33,779 nucleotides of DNA from Paenibacillus xerothermodurans (GTDB lineage Bacteria > Bacillota > Bacilli > Paenibacillales > NBRC-103111): NCBI RefSeq assembly GCF_002220865.2, contig NZ_NHRJ02000014.1:69249-103027 (forward strand), read 5' to 3'. The notes beneath the pieces are model-generated. The model did not search any database. It was given only the letters and a program-made list of their open reading frames with translations, and had not been told where the DNA came from. Of this stretch, positions 22,178 to 29,563 are shown piece by piece (the stretch's first letter is position 1; each line of letters starts with the position of its first letter). The translations under genes were made by a program, and so were the position numbers.

Positions 22178-22453
22178 ATGGCACTAAGAGAATCGATAGA
22201 AAAAAAGGATATCGCATTAATAGACATTTTGGATGTGATACTCGATAAGGGAGTTGCTATAAAAGCAGATTTAGTCATTTCCATTGCCGGCGTCGACTTG
22301 GTGTATTTAGACTTGCGATTGTTAATTGCTTCTGTAGAATCTCTTGTGCAGGCTCAGCAGGGAAAGCGGAAAGCCGTGTCTTCAGAAGAATTCGATAAAC
22401 AGAGAGAGGAGTTAATTGATGCAACCGGCCAGCCAGACAAATGGAAAAATTAA
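22178..22453 (+). CDS. gvpS: Gas vesicle protein GvpS (GvpA-like)
   Basis: This is a 91-aa minor protein of the GvpA family. LIDILDVILDKGVAIKADLV is the helix 1-strand 1 unit and ISIAGVDLVYLDLRLLIASVES the strand 1-strand 2-helix unit. The C-terminus is polar and extends past the GvpA fold. Position after gvpL and before gvpK identifies it as GvpS in the Bacillus order; it is thought to act in nucleation or tip formation. GAGGACGAG precedes the ATG. The end overlaps gvpK by 35 bases. Confidence 0.9.
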   Translation: MALRESIEKKDIALIDILDVILDKGVAIKADLVISIAGVDLVYLDLRLLIASVESLVQAQQGKRKAVSSEEFDKQREELIDATGQPDKWKN

Positions 22454-22703
22454 TTTGGACCCCGACAATGCAGAGCATGGATTAGCACAATTAGTTCTAA
22501 CTGTTATCGAGCTGCTTAGGCAAATTGTTGAAAGGCATGCGATAAGGCGCGTAGAAGGTGGGACTCTGACAGACGAGCAGATTGAGAATTTAGGTGAGGC
22601 GCTAATGAATTTGGAAGAAAAAATGGAAGAATTAAAAGACATTTTCGGGATGACAGACGAAGATTTGAATATTGATCTTGGTCCTTTAGGAAGCTTACTT
22701 TGA
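22419..22703 (+). CDS. gvpK: Gas vesicle protein GvpK
   Basis: This is a 94-aa protein with the GvpK consensus: INLDPDNAEHGLAQLVLTVI, ELLRQIVERHAIRRV, EGGTLTDEQIENLGEALMNL and a terminal DLGPLGSLL. It is helical and required for vesicle assembly in several organisms. ATG 22419 follows GAGGAG at 7 bases and lies inside the end of gvpS; TTG 22416 is possible but closer to the ribosome site. The 35-base overlap implies coupled translation. Intact. Confidence 0.94.
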   Translation: MQPASQTNGKINLDPDNAEHGLAQLVLTVIELLRQIVERHAIRRVEGGTLTDEQIENLGEALMNLEEKMEELKDIFGMTDEDLNIDLGPLGSLL

Positions 22704-22726
22704 TTCGCTAGCAAGGAGGACTTTAA

Positions 22727-23053
22727 ATGGAGCGTTCCATGGAGTCCAGTACAATTGTGGATGTGCTGGAGAAAATATTAGATAAAGGTGTCGTAATCGC
22801 AGGTGATATCACAGTAGGCATTGCTGATGTTGAACTGTTAACTATCAAAATCCGCCTCATAGTGGCTTCTATAGATAAGGCAAAGGAGATTGGCATGGAC
22901 TGGTGGGAAACAGATCCGTATTTAACCTCTCACGCACAAAATAGCACTGTAAAAGCCCTGGAAGAAGAAAATAAGAGGCTGCAGGAGAGGCTTGAATCTC
23001 TTGAGACCAGCATGTCGCCAAACCGCTTAAATTCCACCGATATTAACTATTAA
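22727..23053 (+). CDS. gvpJ: Gas vesicle protein GvpJ
   Basis: This is a 108-aa GvpA-family minor protein. STIVDVLEKILDKGVVIAGD is helix 1, ITVGIADVELLTIKIRLIVA covers the two strands and IDKAKEIGMDWWETDPYLT is typical of GvpJ, not GvpA. A charged C-terminal coiled coil (LEEENKRLQERLESLE) follows. GvpJ is thought to help form the conical tips. AAGGAGG stands 9 bases before the ATG. Intact. Confidence 0.93.
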   Translation: MERSMESSTIVDVLEKILDKGVVIAGDITVGIADVELLTIKIRLIVASIDKAKEIGMDWWETDPYLTSHAQNSTVKALEEENKRLQERLESLETSMSPNRLNSTDINY

Positions 23054-23068
23054 TAGGAGGTTTTCACA

Positions 23069-23797
23069 ATGGAAAAAGCACAAGAACTTCAAAATCAGAC
23101 AGAGGTAACGGAAAATAATCAAGGATCAATGAGCAGTGCAGTTACGCTTTCAATTGCAGGCGGCTTAATTGGAGCTGCAGCTGGATACCTCGCAACTTCT
23201 GAGAATAGAAAGAAAGTCATGGCGAAGATCGGTACGAGAAAACTAAAAAGTGCAGGATTAGGCTTAGGTCAATCGCTAAAAGATAAGTCAGTGAAAACAG
23301 TCGAGTCTCTTAAAAACTCAGCTGGAAAGGTATTCAATAAAAAAGCAGACGTTTCCTTAGAAGGGTATTCTAATGAGCAAGAACAATCCCCAGGAAACGA
23401 GACCAGCCTATCTGTAGTAAATGGTGACAAACCGGAAAAAAATAATGAGCGGGAACAAAGCGGCGAGCAGAAAAATGATAATGTGCAGAAAGAGAATCGA
23501 GAGACCAACAGTGTTGACGCTCGATTAGATAGATTGGAAGCGATGATCGCACAGCTAATTCATGAAAAAAACGGTGAAAACCAAAAGAAACATCAGGGTA
23601 ACGAACTTTCCAGAGCGCCAGAAAGTGAGGATAACTCCCAGGGCGAAGGAGAAGAGAATGAAGTAGATGGTGAAGATAGCGGCGAAGATCATAGCAATGA
23701 GAAAAGCTCGAACGATCGCTCCGCATCACAGTCGATAGCGGCAGCTAAGGAGAAGGAGAATTCTGATGAGGAGAGTGACGGGTCCTATCTGAAGTGA
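23069..23797 (+). CDS. gvpT: Gas vesicle protein GvpT (YtxH-like N-terminus)
   Basis: This is a 242-aa protein. Residues about 22-44 form a Gly/Ala-rich hydrophobic segment (AVTLSIAGGLIGAAAGYLAT), then a basic helical section (RKLKSAGLGLGQSLKDKS) as in YtxH proteins. From about residue 95 it is a long polar, increasingly acidic tail, interrupted by a short helix (DARLDRLEAMIAQLIHEK). That tail is probably disordered. Position before gvpU and the composition identify it as GvpT; its function is not settled. AGGAGG precedes the ATG at 8 bases. Confidence 0.85.
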   Translation: MEKAQELQNQTEVTENNQGSMSSAVTLSIAGGLIGAAAGYLATSENRKKVMAKIGTRKLKSAGLGLGQSLKDKSVKTVESLKNSAGKVFNKKADVSLEGYSNEQEQSPGNETSLSVVNGDKPEKNNEREQSGEQKNDNVQKENRETNSVDARLDRLEAMIAQLIHEKNGENQKKHQGNELSRAPESEDNSQGEGEENEVDGEDSGEDHSNEKSSNDRSASQSIAAAKEKENSDEESDGSYLK

Positions 23798-23824
23798 GAC
23801 GGAATTTAGAAAGGAGACGTCACC

Positions 23825-24217
23825 GTGAGTATTGGTTACACAATGAAAGACAGCGTTCTTGAGTTTTTTGTCCAAGCAGCTAATAAACATGACTTCTCTT
23901 TAGATATTACTTTAAACGTCAAAGGTGCTGTTGTTTCCGGAACGATGATCTCCGCTAAGGAATATTTCAGCACACTAAGTGAAGCATTCGAAGATGGAAA
24001 CGACATTGCTCAGTTTCTAAGTGAACAACTTGGAAGCGCTGGACAAGCTGCGCAGGCGAATGACGCTGAAGCAAATTTTATCCATATGAAAGAGACCAAG
24101 GTATATTGTGGCGACAGCAAACCTACACCTTCCAAGGGTAAAATTCTCTGGCGGGGCAAACTAAGTGAAATAGATGGTTTCTTTCTAGGGAAAATTCATG
24201 AGAGCAGTGATCACTAG
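23825..24217 (+). CDS. gvpU: Gas vesicle protein GvpU
   Basis: This is a 130-aa protein with the GvpU pattern: DSVLEFFVQAANKHDFSLDI, TLNVKGAVVSGTMISAKEYF, SEAFEDGND and a final strand pair ILWRGKLSEIDGFFLGKI. GvpU has been linked to clustering of vesicles in B. megaterium. GTG 23825 is taken as start because AAAGGAG lies 8 bases before it; the ATG at 23843 would be too distant. It ends the cluster and is followed by a strong terminator. Confidence 0.9.
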   Translation: MSIGYTMKDSVLEFFVQAANKHDFSLDITLNVKGAVVSGTMISAKEYFSTLSEAFEDGNDIAQFLSEQLGSAGQAAQANDAEANFIHMKETKVYCGDSKPTPSKGKILWRGKLSEIDGFFLGKIHESSDH

Positions 24218-24242
24218 GAACACAAAAGGTGCTTAACAACAC

Positions 24243-24269
24243 AAAAGGACTGCCATCGGCAGTCCTTTT
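24243..24269. terminator. Shared bidirectional terminator
   Basis: AAAAGGACTGCC (24243-24254), loop ATC and GGCAGTCCTTTT (24258-24269) are perfectly symmetric, with T tails on both strands. It ends the gvp operon and the convergent repeat-protein gene, which stops 5 bases away. Confidence 0.9.
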
Positions 24270-24273
24270 CATA

Positions 24274-25092
24274 TTAGAAGGAACCAAAACGCAATAGTGC
24301 TGCCCAGATCGGGCGTTTCTTGTCGGTCTGATGACGGGCGGAACGTGGCGGGCGGACAGTTTCCTGCGCGTCCGACAAAGGCAAGGGCGTGATGTTATGA
24401 GCAACCGGTATTTCTAGAGCTGCGGCGGCCTGTTGCAGCACCTGTGCCTGCACTGCCGCAGCTGCTTCACGTTGAGCGTGCACCTGCGCTGCCGCCGCGT
24501 GCTGCTGCACCTGCGCTGCCGCCGCGTGCTGCTGCGCCTGTACTTGCACGTCCGCTGGCGCCGCGTGCTGTTGCGCCTGTGGTTGCACGTCCGCTGGCGC
24601 CGCGTGCTGTTGCAGCTGCGCTTGCAGGTCCGCCGCCGCCGCGTGCTGCTGCGCCTGTACTTGCACGTGTGCTGCCGTCGCGTGCTGTTGCAGCTGCGCT
24701 TGCACGTCTGGCGCCGCGTGCTGTTGCACCTGCGCTTGCACATCGGCTGGCGCCGCGTGCTGTTGCGCCTGTGGTTGCACATCCACTGACGTCGCCTGAT
24801 GCTGTACCTGCACATCCAGTGCCATAGCTGCTGCGTGCTGAGCCTGCGCTTCCTCTATCGAGACTGCTGCGGCTGCTGATTGCTGTATTTGCTGCACATC
24901 ATACAGCTGCTGCTCCAACCGGCACACCCGATCTGCCAGTACATTGTTTTCGTTGTACAAATCATCTATTAATTCGCTCAAATACTTCATCGTCAGTTTC
25001 GGCTTCTTTAGCTGTTGGGATTGCTCCTCCGGCTCTGTACGGCTGAACGGCATCATCGGCACAAATTGTTCACGGGTAGTTTCAGTTTCCAA
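24274..25092 (-). CDS. Gln/Ala/His-rich tandem-repeat protein with coiled coil
   Basis: This 272-aa protein is not recognised as a known family. Residues 1-30 are polar. Residues 33-80 form a likely coiled coil (KYLSELIDDLYNENNVLADR, VCRLEQQLYDVQQIQQ). Residues about 97-207 hold about 8 tandem units of the pattern QQHAAPADVQxQx, and the tail is basic (SARHQTDKKRPIWAALLRF). There is no signal peptide or membrane segment. The start is TTG 25092 with GAGGAGG 7 bases before it. It converges on the gas-vesicle operon and shares its terminator. The opposite strand is also open over much of the gene, which is expected from its codon bias. Function unknown. Confidence 0.7.
   Translation of the reverse strand: METETTREQFVPMMPFSRTEPEEQSQQLKKPKLTMKYLSELIDDLYNENNVLADRVCRLEQQLYDVQQIQQSAAAAVSIEEAQAQHAAAMALDVQVQHQATSVDVQPQAQQHAAPADVQAQVQQHAAPDVQAQLQQHATAAHVQVQAQQHAAAADLQAQLQQHAAPADVQPQAQQHAAPADVQVQAQQHAAAAQVQQHAAAAQVHAQREAAAAVQAQVLQQAAAALEIPVAHNITPLPLSDAQETVRPPRSARHQTDKKRPIWAALLRFGSF
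24472..24804 (-). repeat. 39-bp coding tandem repeats (about 8 units)
   Basis: The unit encodes QQHAAPADVQxQx (13 codons). One unit has 12 codons (QQHAAPDVQAQL) and one 9 (QQHAAAAQV), so length changes are all whole codons. Local GC is much higher than in the neighbouring gvp genes. Confidence 0.85.
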
Positions 25093-25394
25093 CGTAGGGC
25101 CTCCTCGTAACTAAATTTCAACTTTGGTTGGTGAATCGGTGCGTACGGTCGCTTGTGTTCTTTTTCATAGTTTCATAGTATAGAAGTGTGCCCAAAGAAG
25201 CTGTCGAAGCCTGTTGTCAAAAGCAGGGAACAATTTGCGCATCGGCAAATAAATCCGACTTTGTTCGATCACCAACCAATGCCCGGTTTATAGTAGCGTT
25301 TAGCAGGCCTAAGCTGATGGATGAAACCATCGCACCGTTATAAGAGTATTAACTAAAAGAAACACAATAATTAAAATCGAAGGAGGAACCCTAA
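25093..25394. other. Divergent intergenic region
   Basis: It lies between the repeat-protein gene and the small lipoprotein gene. AGTATA (25177-25182) could be the complement of a TATACT -10 for the repeat-protein gene, without a clear -35. No ORF with support was seen. Confidence 0.3.
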
Positions 25395-25835
25395 ATGCGC
25401 GTACGAGTATTACTGGTGGTTCTTGCAGTATTCCTATTGCCTGGATGTTCATTGCTGGATAGCGTGAGCAATTCGTTGAACTACGTAGAAGAGGCCACGA
25501 CCTATATCAACGACGCTTCACAGTTTGCGGAGCAGCTGCCGGGCCTTGCCGAACAAGCGGTGACCGATCCTCAGGCCAGGGAACAGCTAAAGACGGAGCT
25601 GGAAAATATGCGAACCCAAATTGCTAACTTCAACCAACTGGAGGCGCCCGCGATCGCACAGGACATTCACCAAAAACTGGTGGAGTACAATGAAAAGCTA
25701 ATGACGGCGATCGACGGATATATGGCAAAGATCAACAACGGGGTGTTCGATATCCAAGCTCTGAAAGATTCTCAGATACTGCAAACCGTCGAGCAAATCA
25801 CGCAAATCCTGAACCAGCTGCAAAATTTAGGCTAA
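25395..25835 (+). CDS. Small lipoprotein (DUF6376-like)
   Basis: This is a 146-aa exported lipoprotein. Residues 1-17 are a lipoprotein signal with lipobox LLPGC (Cys18). The mature part is helical: LLDSVSNSLNYVEEATTYIN, DASQFAEQLPGLAEQAVTD, a long amphipathic middle and QTVEQITQILNQLQNLG at the end. It resembles the Bacillales DUF6376 lipoproteins; their role is unknown. AAGGAGG precedes the ATG at 8 bases. It is monocistronic, followed by a hairpin at 25875. Confidence 0.75.
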   Translation: MRVRVLLVVLAVFLLPGCSLLDSVSNSLNYVEEATTYINDASQFAEQLPGLAEQAVTDPQAREQLKTELENMRTQIANFNQLEAPAIAQDIHQKLVEYNEKLMTAIDGYMAKINNGVFDIQALKDSQILQTVEQITQILNQLQNLG

Positions 25836-25874
25836 TAAAACGCCAACAAACACTGAGAACCAAAAGAACACAAC

Positions 25875-25920
25875 AACATCCCGAACCACGTTTTCTTCAG
25901 TGGGACGGGATGTTCTTGTA
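25875..25920 (+). terminator. Terminator-like hairpin after the lipoprotein gene
   Basis: AACATCCCG (25875-25883) pairs with CGGGATGTT (25906-25914), followed by CTTGTA. The stem is perfect but the U tract is short. Confidence 0.45.
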
Positions 25921-26361
25921 TAGGCGCCATACGCGACAAAGATTTTGCTGCCCGCGCCTCAGAGTCAATCCTGTTAATGCCCCAAACGTCGATCTGCCCA
26001 TTTGTTGCAGCAACTTCACCGCCAGCATAAACCCATGCCACCCCTCCTCCGCGCCCAGCGTGAGTTGTCACCCGGATTTAGGATGATGGCAGATAGTCCG
26101 AAAGGCAACAGTACTCTATGCAGCAGTAAGTACGAACCGCCACCTAATGGTCATCCACTCTGACAACCCCGTCCCTGCAGACAATCCCGTCCCTGTAGAC
26201 AGTCTCTCCCTATATATAGAAGAAACAGCGACAGCACCGTGATACGTTTGATCCCCTACCGCTCCTTGCACTCCATCATTCTGTACAATAAACAATATTT
26301 CCGCCTGCACTTTTTATGAATATATCAATCAGCCGCCGGGCCGTTAGATCTATAGGCAAGA
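25921..26361. other. Intergenic stretch without a supported gene
   Basis: Two minus-strand ORFs of 79 and 64 codons lie here. Neither has a good ribosome site. The second (GTG start, text QNDGVQGAVGDQTYHGAVAV) looks mildly protein-like and contains an 18-bp tandem repeat. I would not call either gene. Confidence 0.35.
26162..26197. repeat. 18-bp tandem repeat, two copies
   Basis: GACAACCCCGTCCCTGCA (26162-26179) is followed directly by GACAATCCCGTCCCTGTA (26180-26197), two differences. A third partial copy starts with GACAGTCTCTCCCT. Confidence 0.7.
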
Positions 26362-26367
26362 TTTGGA

Positions 26368-26427
26368 TTGACACTTTAACAGGTAATTTGTTACATTCTT
26401 CATTATTACATTTTATTTTATTACATT
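26368..26427 (+). promoter_or_regulatory. liv operon promoter with three phased TTACATT repeats
   Basis: TTGACA (26368-26373) and TACATT (26392-26397) are 18 bases apart. TTACATT occurs at 26391, 26406 and 26421, exactly every 15 bp, beginning on the -10 and running toward the livJ ribosome site. A regulator site over the start point is possible. I could not match it to CodY, TnrA or Lrp consensus. Confidence 0.5.
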
Positions 26428-26449
26428 TTTTTTAAGAGGGAGTTGCAGT

Positions 26450-27616
26450 ATGAAACAGAGAAAGGTATTAGGAACGGTACTTTCCGCAGTGTTGGGCGTA
26501 TCGCTGCTTGCGGGCTGTGGTGCTCAACCTGCGTCGGATAACGGAGCAGGCGCGTCGGGCGGACAAGCTGAGCAGGTGGCAAAAATAGGTTACATAGGCT
26601 TTATTTCCGGAAGCGGCGCGGCGTACGGCGAAGCTCAAAAGCAGGGCTTGGAACTGGCTCAAGCAGAGCTTAACGAGGCAAACAAGGGGAAACTCAAGAT
26701 TGAACTGATCGTCGAGGATTCGGGCGGCAAGAAGGAGAGCGCTATCAACGCTGCCAACAAGCTGATTAATCAAGATAACGTAGTCGGCATCATCGGACCT
26801 ACCTTGTCCGGCGAGATGTTCGCGATCGGACCGGTGGCAAGCGAGGCGGAAACCCCAATTTTCGCAATCTCCAACACGGCTGAAGGCATTAACGAAATCG
26901 GCGAATATGTATTCCGCAATTCATTGCCGGAATCCGTGGCGATTCCAGCTGCGATGGAAGTAGCGATACAGAAGCACGGCATTAAGAAAGCGGCATTTAT
27001 CTATGCGAAAAATGACGACTTCTCCGTCTCCGGCTTCAAGACAATGAAAGAGACAGCAGAAAAAATGGGATTGACCAACCTGGGCGAAGAATCCTTCTCT
27101 AACGGAGACGTGGATTTCGCCGCACAATTAACCAAGATCAAGGCAACCAACCCGGATGCGCTGTTCGTCTCAGCGTTATACAAGGAAGGTTCCCTCGTGG
27201 TGAAAAAAGCCCGTGAAATCGGCCTCAACGTGCCGATCATCGGTGGCAACGGCTTTAATAATCCACAGGTACTGGAAGTTGCCGGTCCAGCAGCTGAAGG
27301 TCTGGTGGTAGCCACACCGTTCAGCCCGGAAAAGAAAGATGAACACGTACAGAAGTTCGTAAAAAGCTTTGAAGCGAAATACAACAAGAAGCCGGATCAG
27401 TTTGCCGCTCAGGCATACGATGGCTTGTACACTGTCGCTCAATCGCTGCTGAAGACAGGCAAAGCCGAAGACCGTCAAGCGCTGCGCGATGAGTTGGCCC
27501 AGTTGAAAGACTTCAATGGCGTATCCGGCAAGCTCTCCTTCGATGAAAAGCGGAATCCGATCGGAGAGCCGGTAGTGGTGATGGTGAAAGAAGGCAAGTT
27601 TATTCCGTTCGAATAA
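26450..27616 (+). CDS. livJ: Branched-chain amino acid ABC transporter, substrate-binding lipoprotein
   Basis: This is a 388-aa type I periplasmic-binding-fold lipoprotein. The signal and lipobox LLAGC (Cys24) anchor it outside the membrane. KIGYIGFISGSGAAYGEAQ is the ligand-binding start of the family. IELIVEDSGGKKESAINAAN, VGIIGPTLSGEMFAI and RNSLPESVAIPAAM follow in the LivJ order, and the end is complete. It should deliver Leu/Ile/Val or a related amino acid to LivHM. AGAGGGAG precedes the ATG. It is the first gene of livJHMGF and is separated from livH by a strong stem-loop. Confidence 0.93.
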   Translation: MKQRKVLGTVLSAVLGVSLLAGCGAQPASDNGAGASGGQAEQVAKIGYIGFISGSGAAYGEAQKQGLELAQAELNEANKGKLKIELIVEDSGGKKESAINAANKLINQDNVVGIIGPTLSGEMFAIGPVASEAETPIFAISNTAEGINEIGEYVFRNSLPESVAIPAAMEVAIQKHGIKKAAFIYAKNDDFSVSGFKTMKETAEKMGLTNLGEESFSNGDVDFAAQLTKIKATNPDALFVSALYKEGSLVVKKAREIGLNVPIIGGNGFNNPQVLEVAGPAAEGLVVATPFSPEKKDEHVQKFVKSFEAKYNKKPDQFAAQAYDGLYTVAQSLLKTGKAEDRQALRDELAQLKDFNGVSGKLSFDEKRNPIGEPVVVMVKEGKFIPFE

Positions 27617-27638
27617 TGGATAACCGCATTTGTTTAGC

Positions 27639-27681
27639 TAAAACAGTTGCCCGGGTGCTTCCTGCCCGGGTTACTGTTTTA
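27639..27681 (+). terminator. Stem-loop between livJ and livH
   Basis: TAAAACAGT pairs with ACTGTTTTA and CCCGGG with CCCGGG inside, across a 9-base loop. No long U tract follows. It is probably a partial terminator or 3' stabiliser of livJ mRNA. Confidence 0.6.
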
Positions 27682-27714
27682 GTAAACCCAAGAAGGCATT
27701 AGGAGGAAAAAAGA

Positions 27715-28578
27715 ATGATTTGGCAGCAGCTTTTCAACGGCCTGACCGTCGGAAGCACTTACTCATTGATCGCTATCGGCTATACGCTGATTTTCGGTGT
27801 GCTGCGTATTATTAATATGGCGCACGGTCAAATATTTATTTTCGGCTCGCTTGTGGGCTTAAGCGTCACAGTTAACTCCGGATTACCTATCGGTGTTGCA
27901 TTTCCCGTTGCAGTCATCATATCCGCTCTGCTGGGCCTGGGACTTGAGTTCGCCGCCCTGCGTCCGCTCAGGAAAAAGAATGTACCGCATTTGGCTTCAC
28001 TCATCAGCACCATCGGCTTTGCTATATTGATGGAAGAGCTGACGCACGTGTTTTTCGGTGCGGATTCTCGGCCGGTGCCGGCAGTTGGCGCGACGGTTCT
28101 ACAGCTTGGACCGATACAAATGCGCACTGCTGATCTAATTATTATCGGTACTTCACTGTGTTTGATGGTGGTTTTGCACTACTGGATTCAAAAAACCAAA
28201 ATGGGTAAGGCGCTCAGAGCGACTGCGGAAAACGTCGAAACTGCGGGAATTCTTGGCATCAACACGAACGCTGTGATCATTATGACAGTGATGATCGCAT
28301 CCGGCTTAGGCGGTATCGCAGGCATGCTGATCGGCGTAGCCTATTCCGCATTGATCCCCACGATGGGGCTCACGCTTGGCTTCAAAGGGCTCGCAGCTCT
28401 GATTCTCGGCGGGGTAGGGAGCATTCCCGGCGCGATGGTCTGCGGTGTTATTATCGGCATGTCAGAAGTTTTGGCCGTTGCTTACGGAGATTCCTCCTAC
28501 CGGGATGCCGTCGCCTTCGGCATGATCATTATCATCCTTCTCGTGAGGCCGCAGGGTCTGTTCGGGCAGAAGGCGTAA
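27715..28578 (+). CDS. livH: Branched-chain amino acid ABC transporter, permease LivH
   Basis: This is a 287-aa integral membrane permease with about 8 hydrophobic segments. LTVGSTYSLIAIGYTLIFGV and INMAHGQIFIFGSLVGL open the protein as in LivH. The cytoplasmic coupling loop MGKALRATAENVETAGILGI is present, and FGMIIIILLVRPQGLFGQK ends it. It forms the pore with LivM. TAGGAGG precedes the ATG at 9 bases and livM follows after 15 bases. Confidence 0.95.
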   Translation: MIWQQLFNGLTVGSTYSLIAIGYTLIFGVLRIINMAHGQIFIFGSLVGLSVTVNSGLPIGVAFPVAVIISALLGLGLEFAALRPLRKKNVPHLASLISTIGFAILMEELTHVFFGADSRPVPAVGATVLQLGPIQMRTADLIIIGTSLCLMVVLHYWIQKTKMGKALRATAENVETAGILGINTNAVIIMTVMIASGLGGIAGMLIGVAYSALIPTMGLTLGFKGLAALILGGVGSIPGAMVCGVIIGMSEVLAVAYGDSSYRDAVAFGMIIIILLVRPQGLFGQKA

Positions 28579-28593
28579 GGGGGATCAGGAGTA

Positions 28594-29562
28594 ATGGACT
28601 TGTTAAATCCTTATACGCTGCAGGTGCTCACGTTTTTGTTTCTGAATTTGATTTTAGCCATAAGTATTTATATTACTCTATCTACCGGGCAGCTTTCGCT
28701 TGGACATGCAGGGTTTATGAGTATCGGCGCCTATACCACCGCCATAGCCACCAAATCGGCGGACATGCCGCTTGCTATTGCGTTGATCGTAGCGGTGGTT
28801 CTCACAGGTGTCATCGCGCTGATTATCGGGTATCCAACACTGCGGCTTCACGGGCTGTATTTGGCCATCGCCACCCTCGGATTTGGAGAAGTGGTCCGCG
28901 TAATCATGCTCAATCTGCCCATAACGAACGGAGCACTCGGCTTGACCGGTTTAAAATCGATCGGAACCCGGCTGTACGATCTGGAGAAGATAATCGGTAT
29001 TAACGCCGCCGATTGGGGTATTTCCGTTTCGCAAATGAAAGCCCTATCCACGCTGCTCGCCATGGTGGTGCTGGTCGTCGTTATTTTGCTCTGTCAGATC
29101 CGGCTGGAGCGTTCGAGAGTCGGCCGTGCATTCAGCGCGATTAAAGCGGACGAGACGGCTGCCCGTGCAATGGGAATCAATATAACCTACTATAAAATGC
29201 TTGCTTATTTGATAGGCTCCATGATGGCGGGGCTTGGCGGCGGATTGTACGCGCATATTACGACGAGCATCACGCCCGACGATTTTAACTACCATCGCGT
29301 GGTCGAAATTTTATCGTTCGCTGTCATCGGCGGTTCGGAAATTATCATAGGCCCGCTGTTCGGCGCAGCGCTGTTGACGGGACTGCCTGAGTTCTTGCGC
29401 GTGCTGGCCGAATACAAAATGATTTTCTACGGAATCCTGCTCATCGCTGTGATGGCTTTCCGTCCGCATGGATTGATTACGGCGAGCACATTCACGGTCT
29501 GGAAGCAGCGTAAGAGCAGAAACCAAGATGAGATTAAGACTTCCGATAAGGAGGCTCTGTAG
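28594..29562 (+). CDS. livM: Branched-chain amino acid ABC transporter, permease LivM
   Basis: This is a 322-aa second permease. ISIYITLSTGQLSLGHAGFM near the N-terminus, YPTLRLHGLYLAIATLGFGE and SRVGRAFSAIKADETAARAM (coupling helix) are LivM hallmarks. FRPHGLI marks the end of the core, and a short charged tail follows. There are about 8-9 membrane segments. It is in the same operon: the start is 15 bases after livH and its stop is one base before the livG ATG. Confidence 0.95.
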   Translation: MDLLNPYTLQVLTFLFLNLILAISIYITLSTGQLSLGHAGFMSIGAYTTAIATKSADMPLAIALIVAVVLTGVIALIIGYPTLRLHGLYLAIATLGFGEVVRVIMLNLPITNGALGLTGLKSIGTRLYDLEKIIGINAADWGISVSQMKALSTLLAMVVLVVVILLCQIRLERSRVGRAFSAIKADETAARAMGINITYYKMLAYLIGSMMAGLGGGLYAHITTSITPDDFNYHRVVEILSFAVIGGSEIIIGPLFGAALLTGLPEFLRVLAEYKMIFYGILLIAVMAFRPHGLITASTFTVWKQRKSRNQDEIKTSDKEAL

Positions 29563-29563
29563 C

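Noticed and set aside
24472-24804. Possible CRISPR array
   Set aside because: The repeats are in-frame coding units without unique spacers; no cas genes are nearby.
24433-24827. Two long open frames on the + strand across the repeat-protein gene, rich in Arg/Leu/Val or Pro/Ala
   Set aside because: They are antisense shadows of the Gln/Ala/His codon repeats and lack ribosome sites; the minus frame has a coiled coil and a proper start region.
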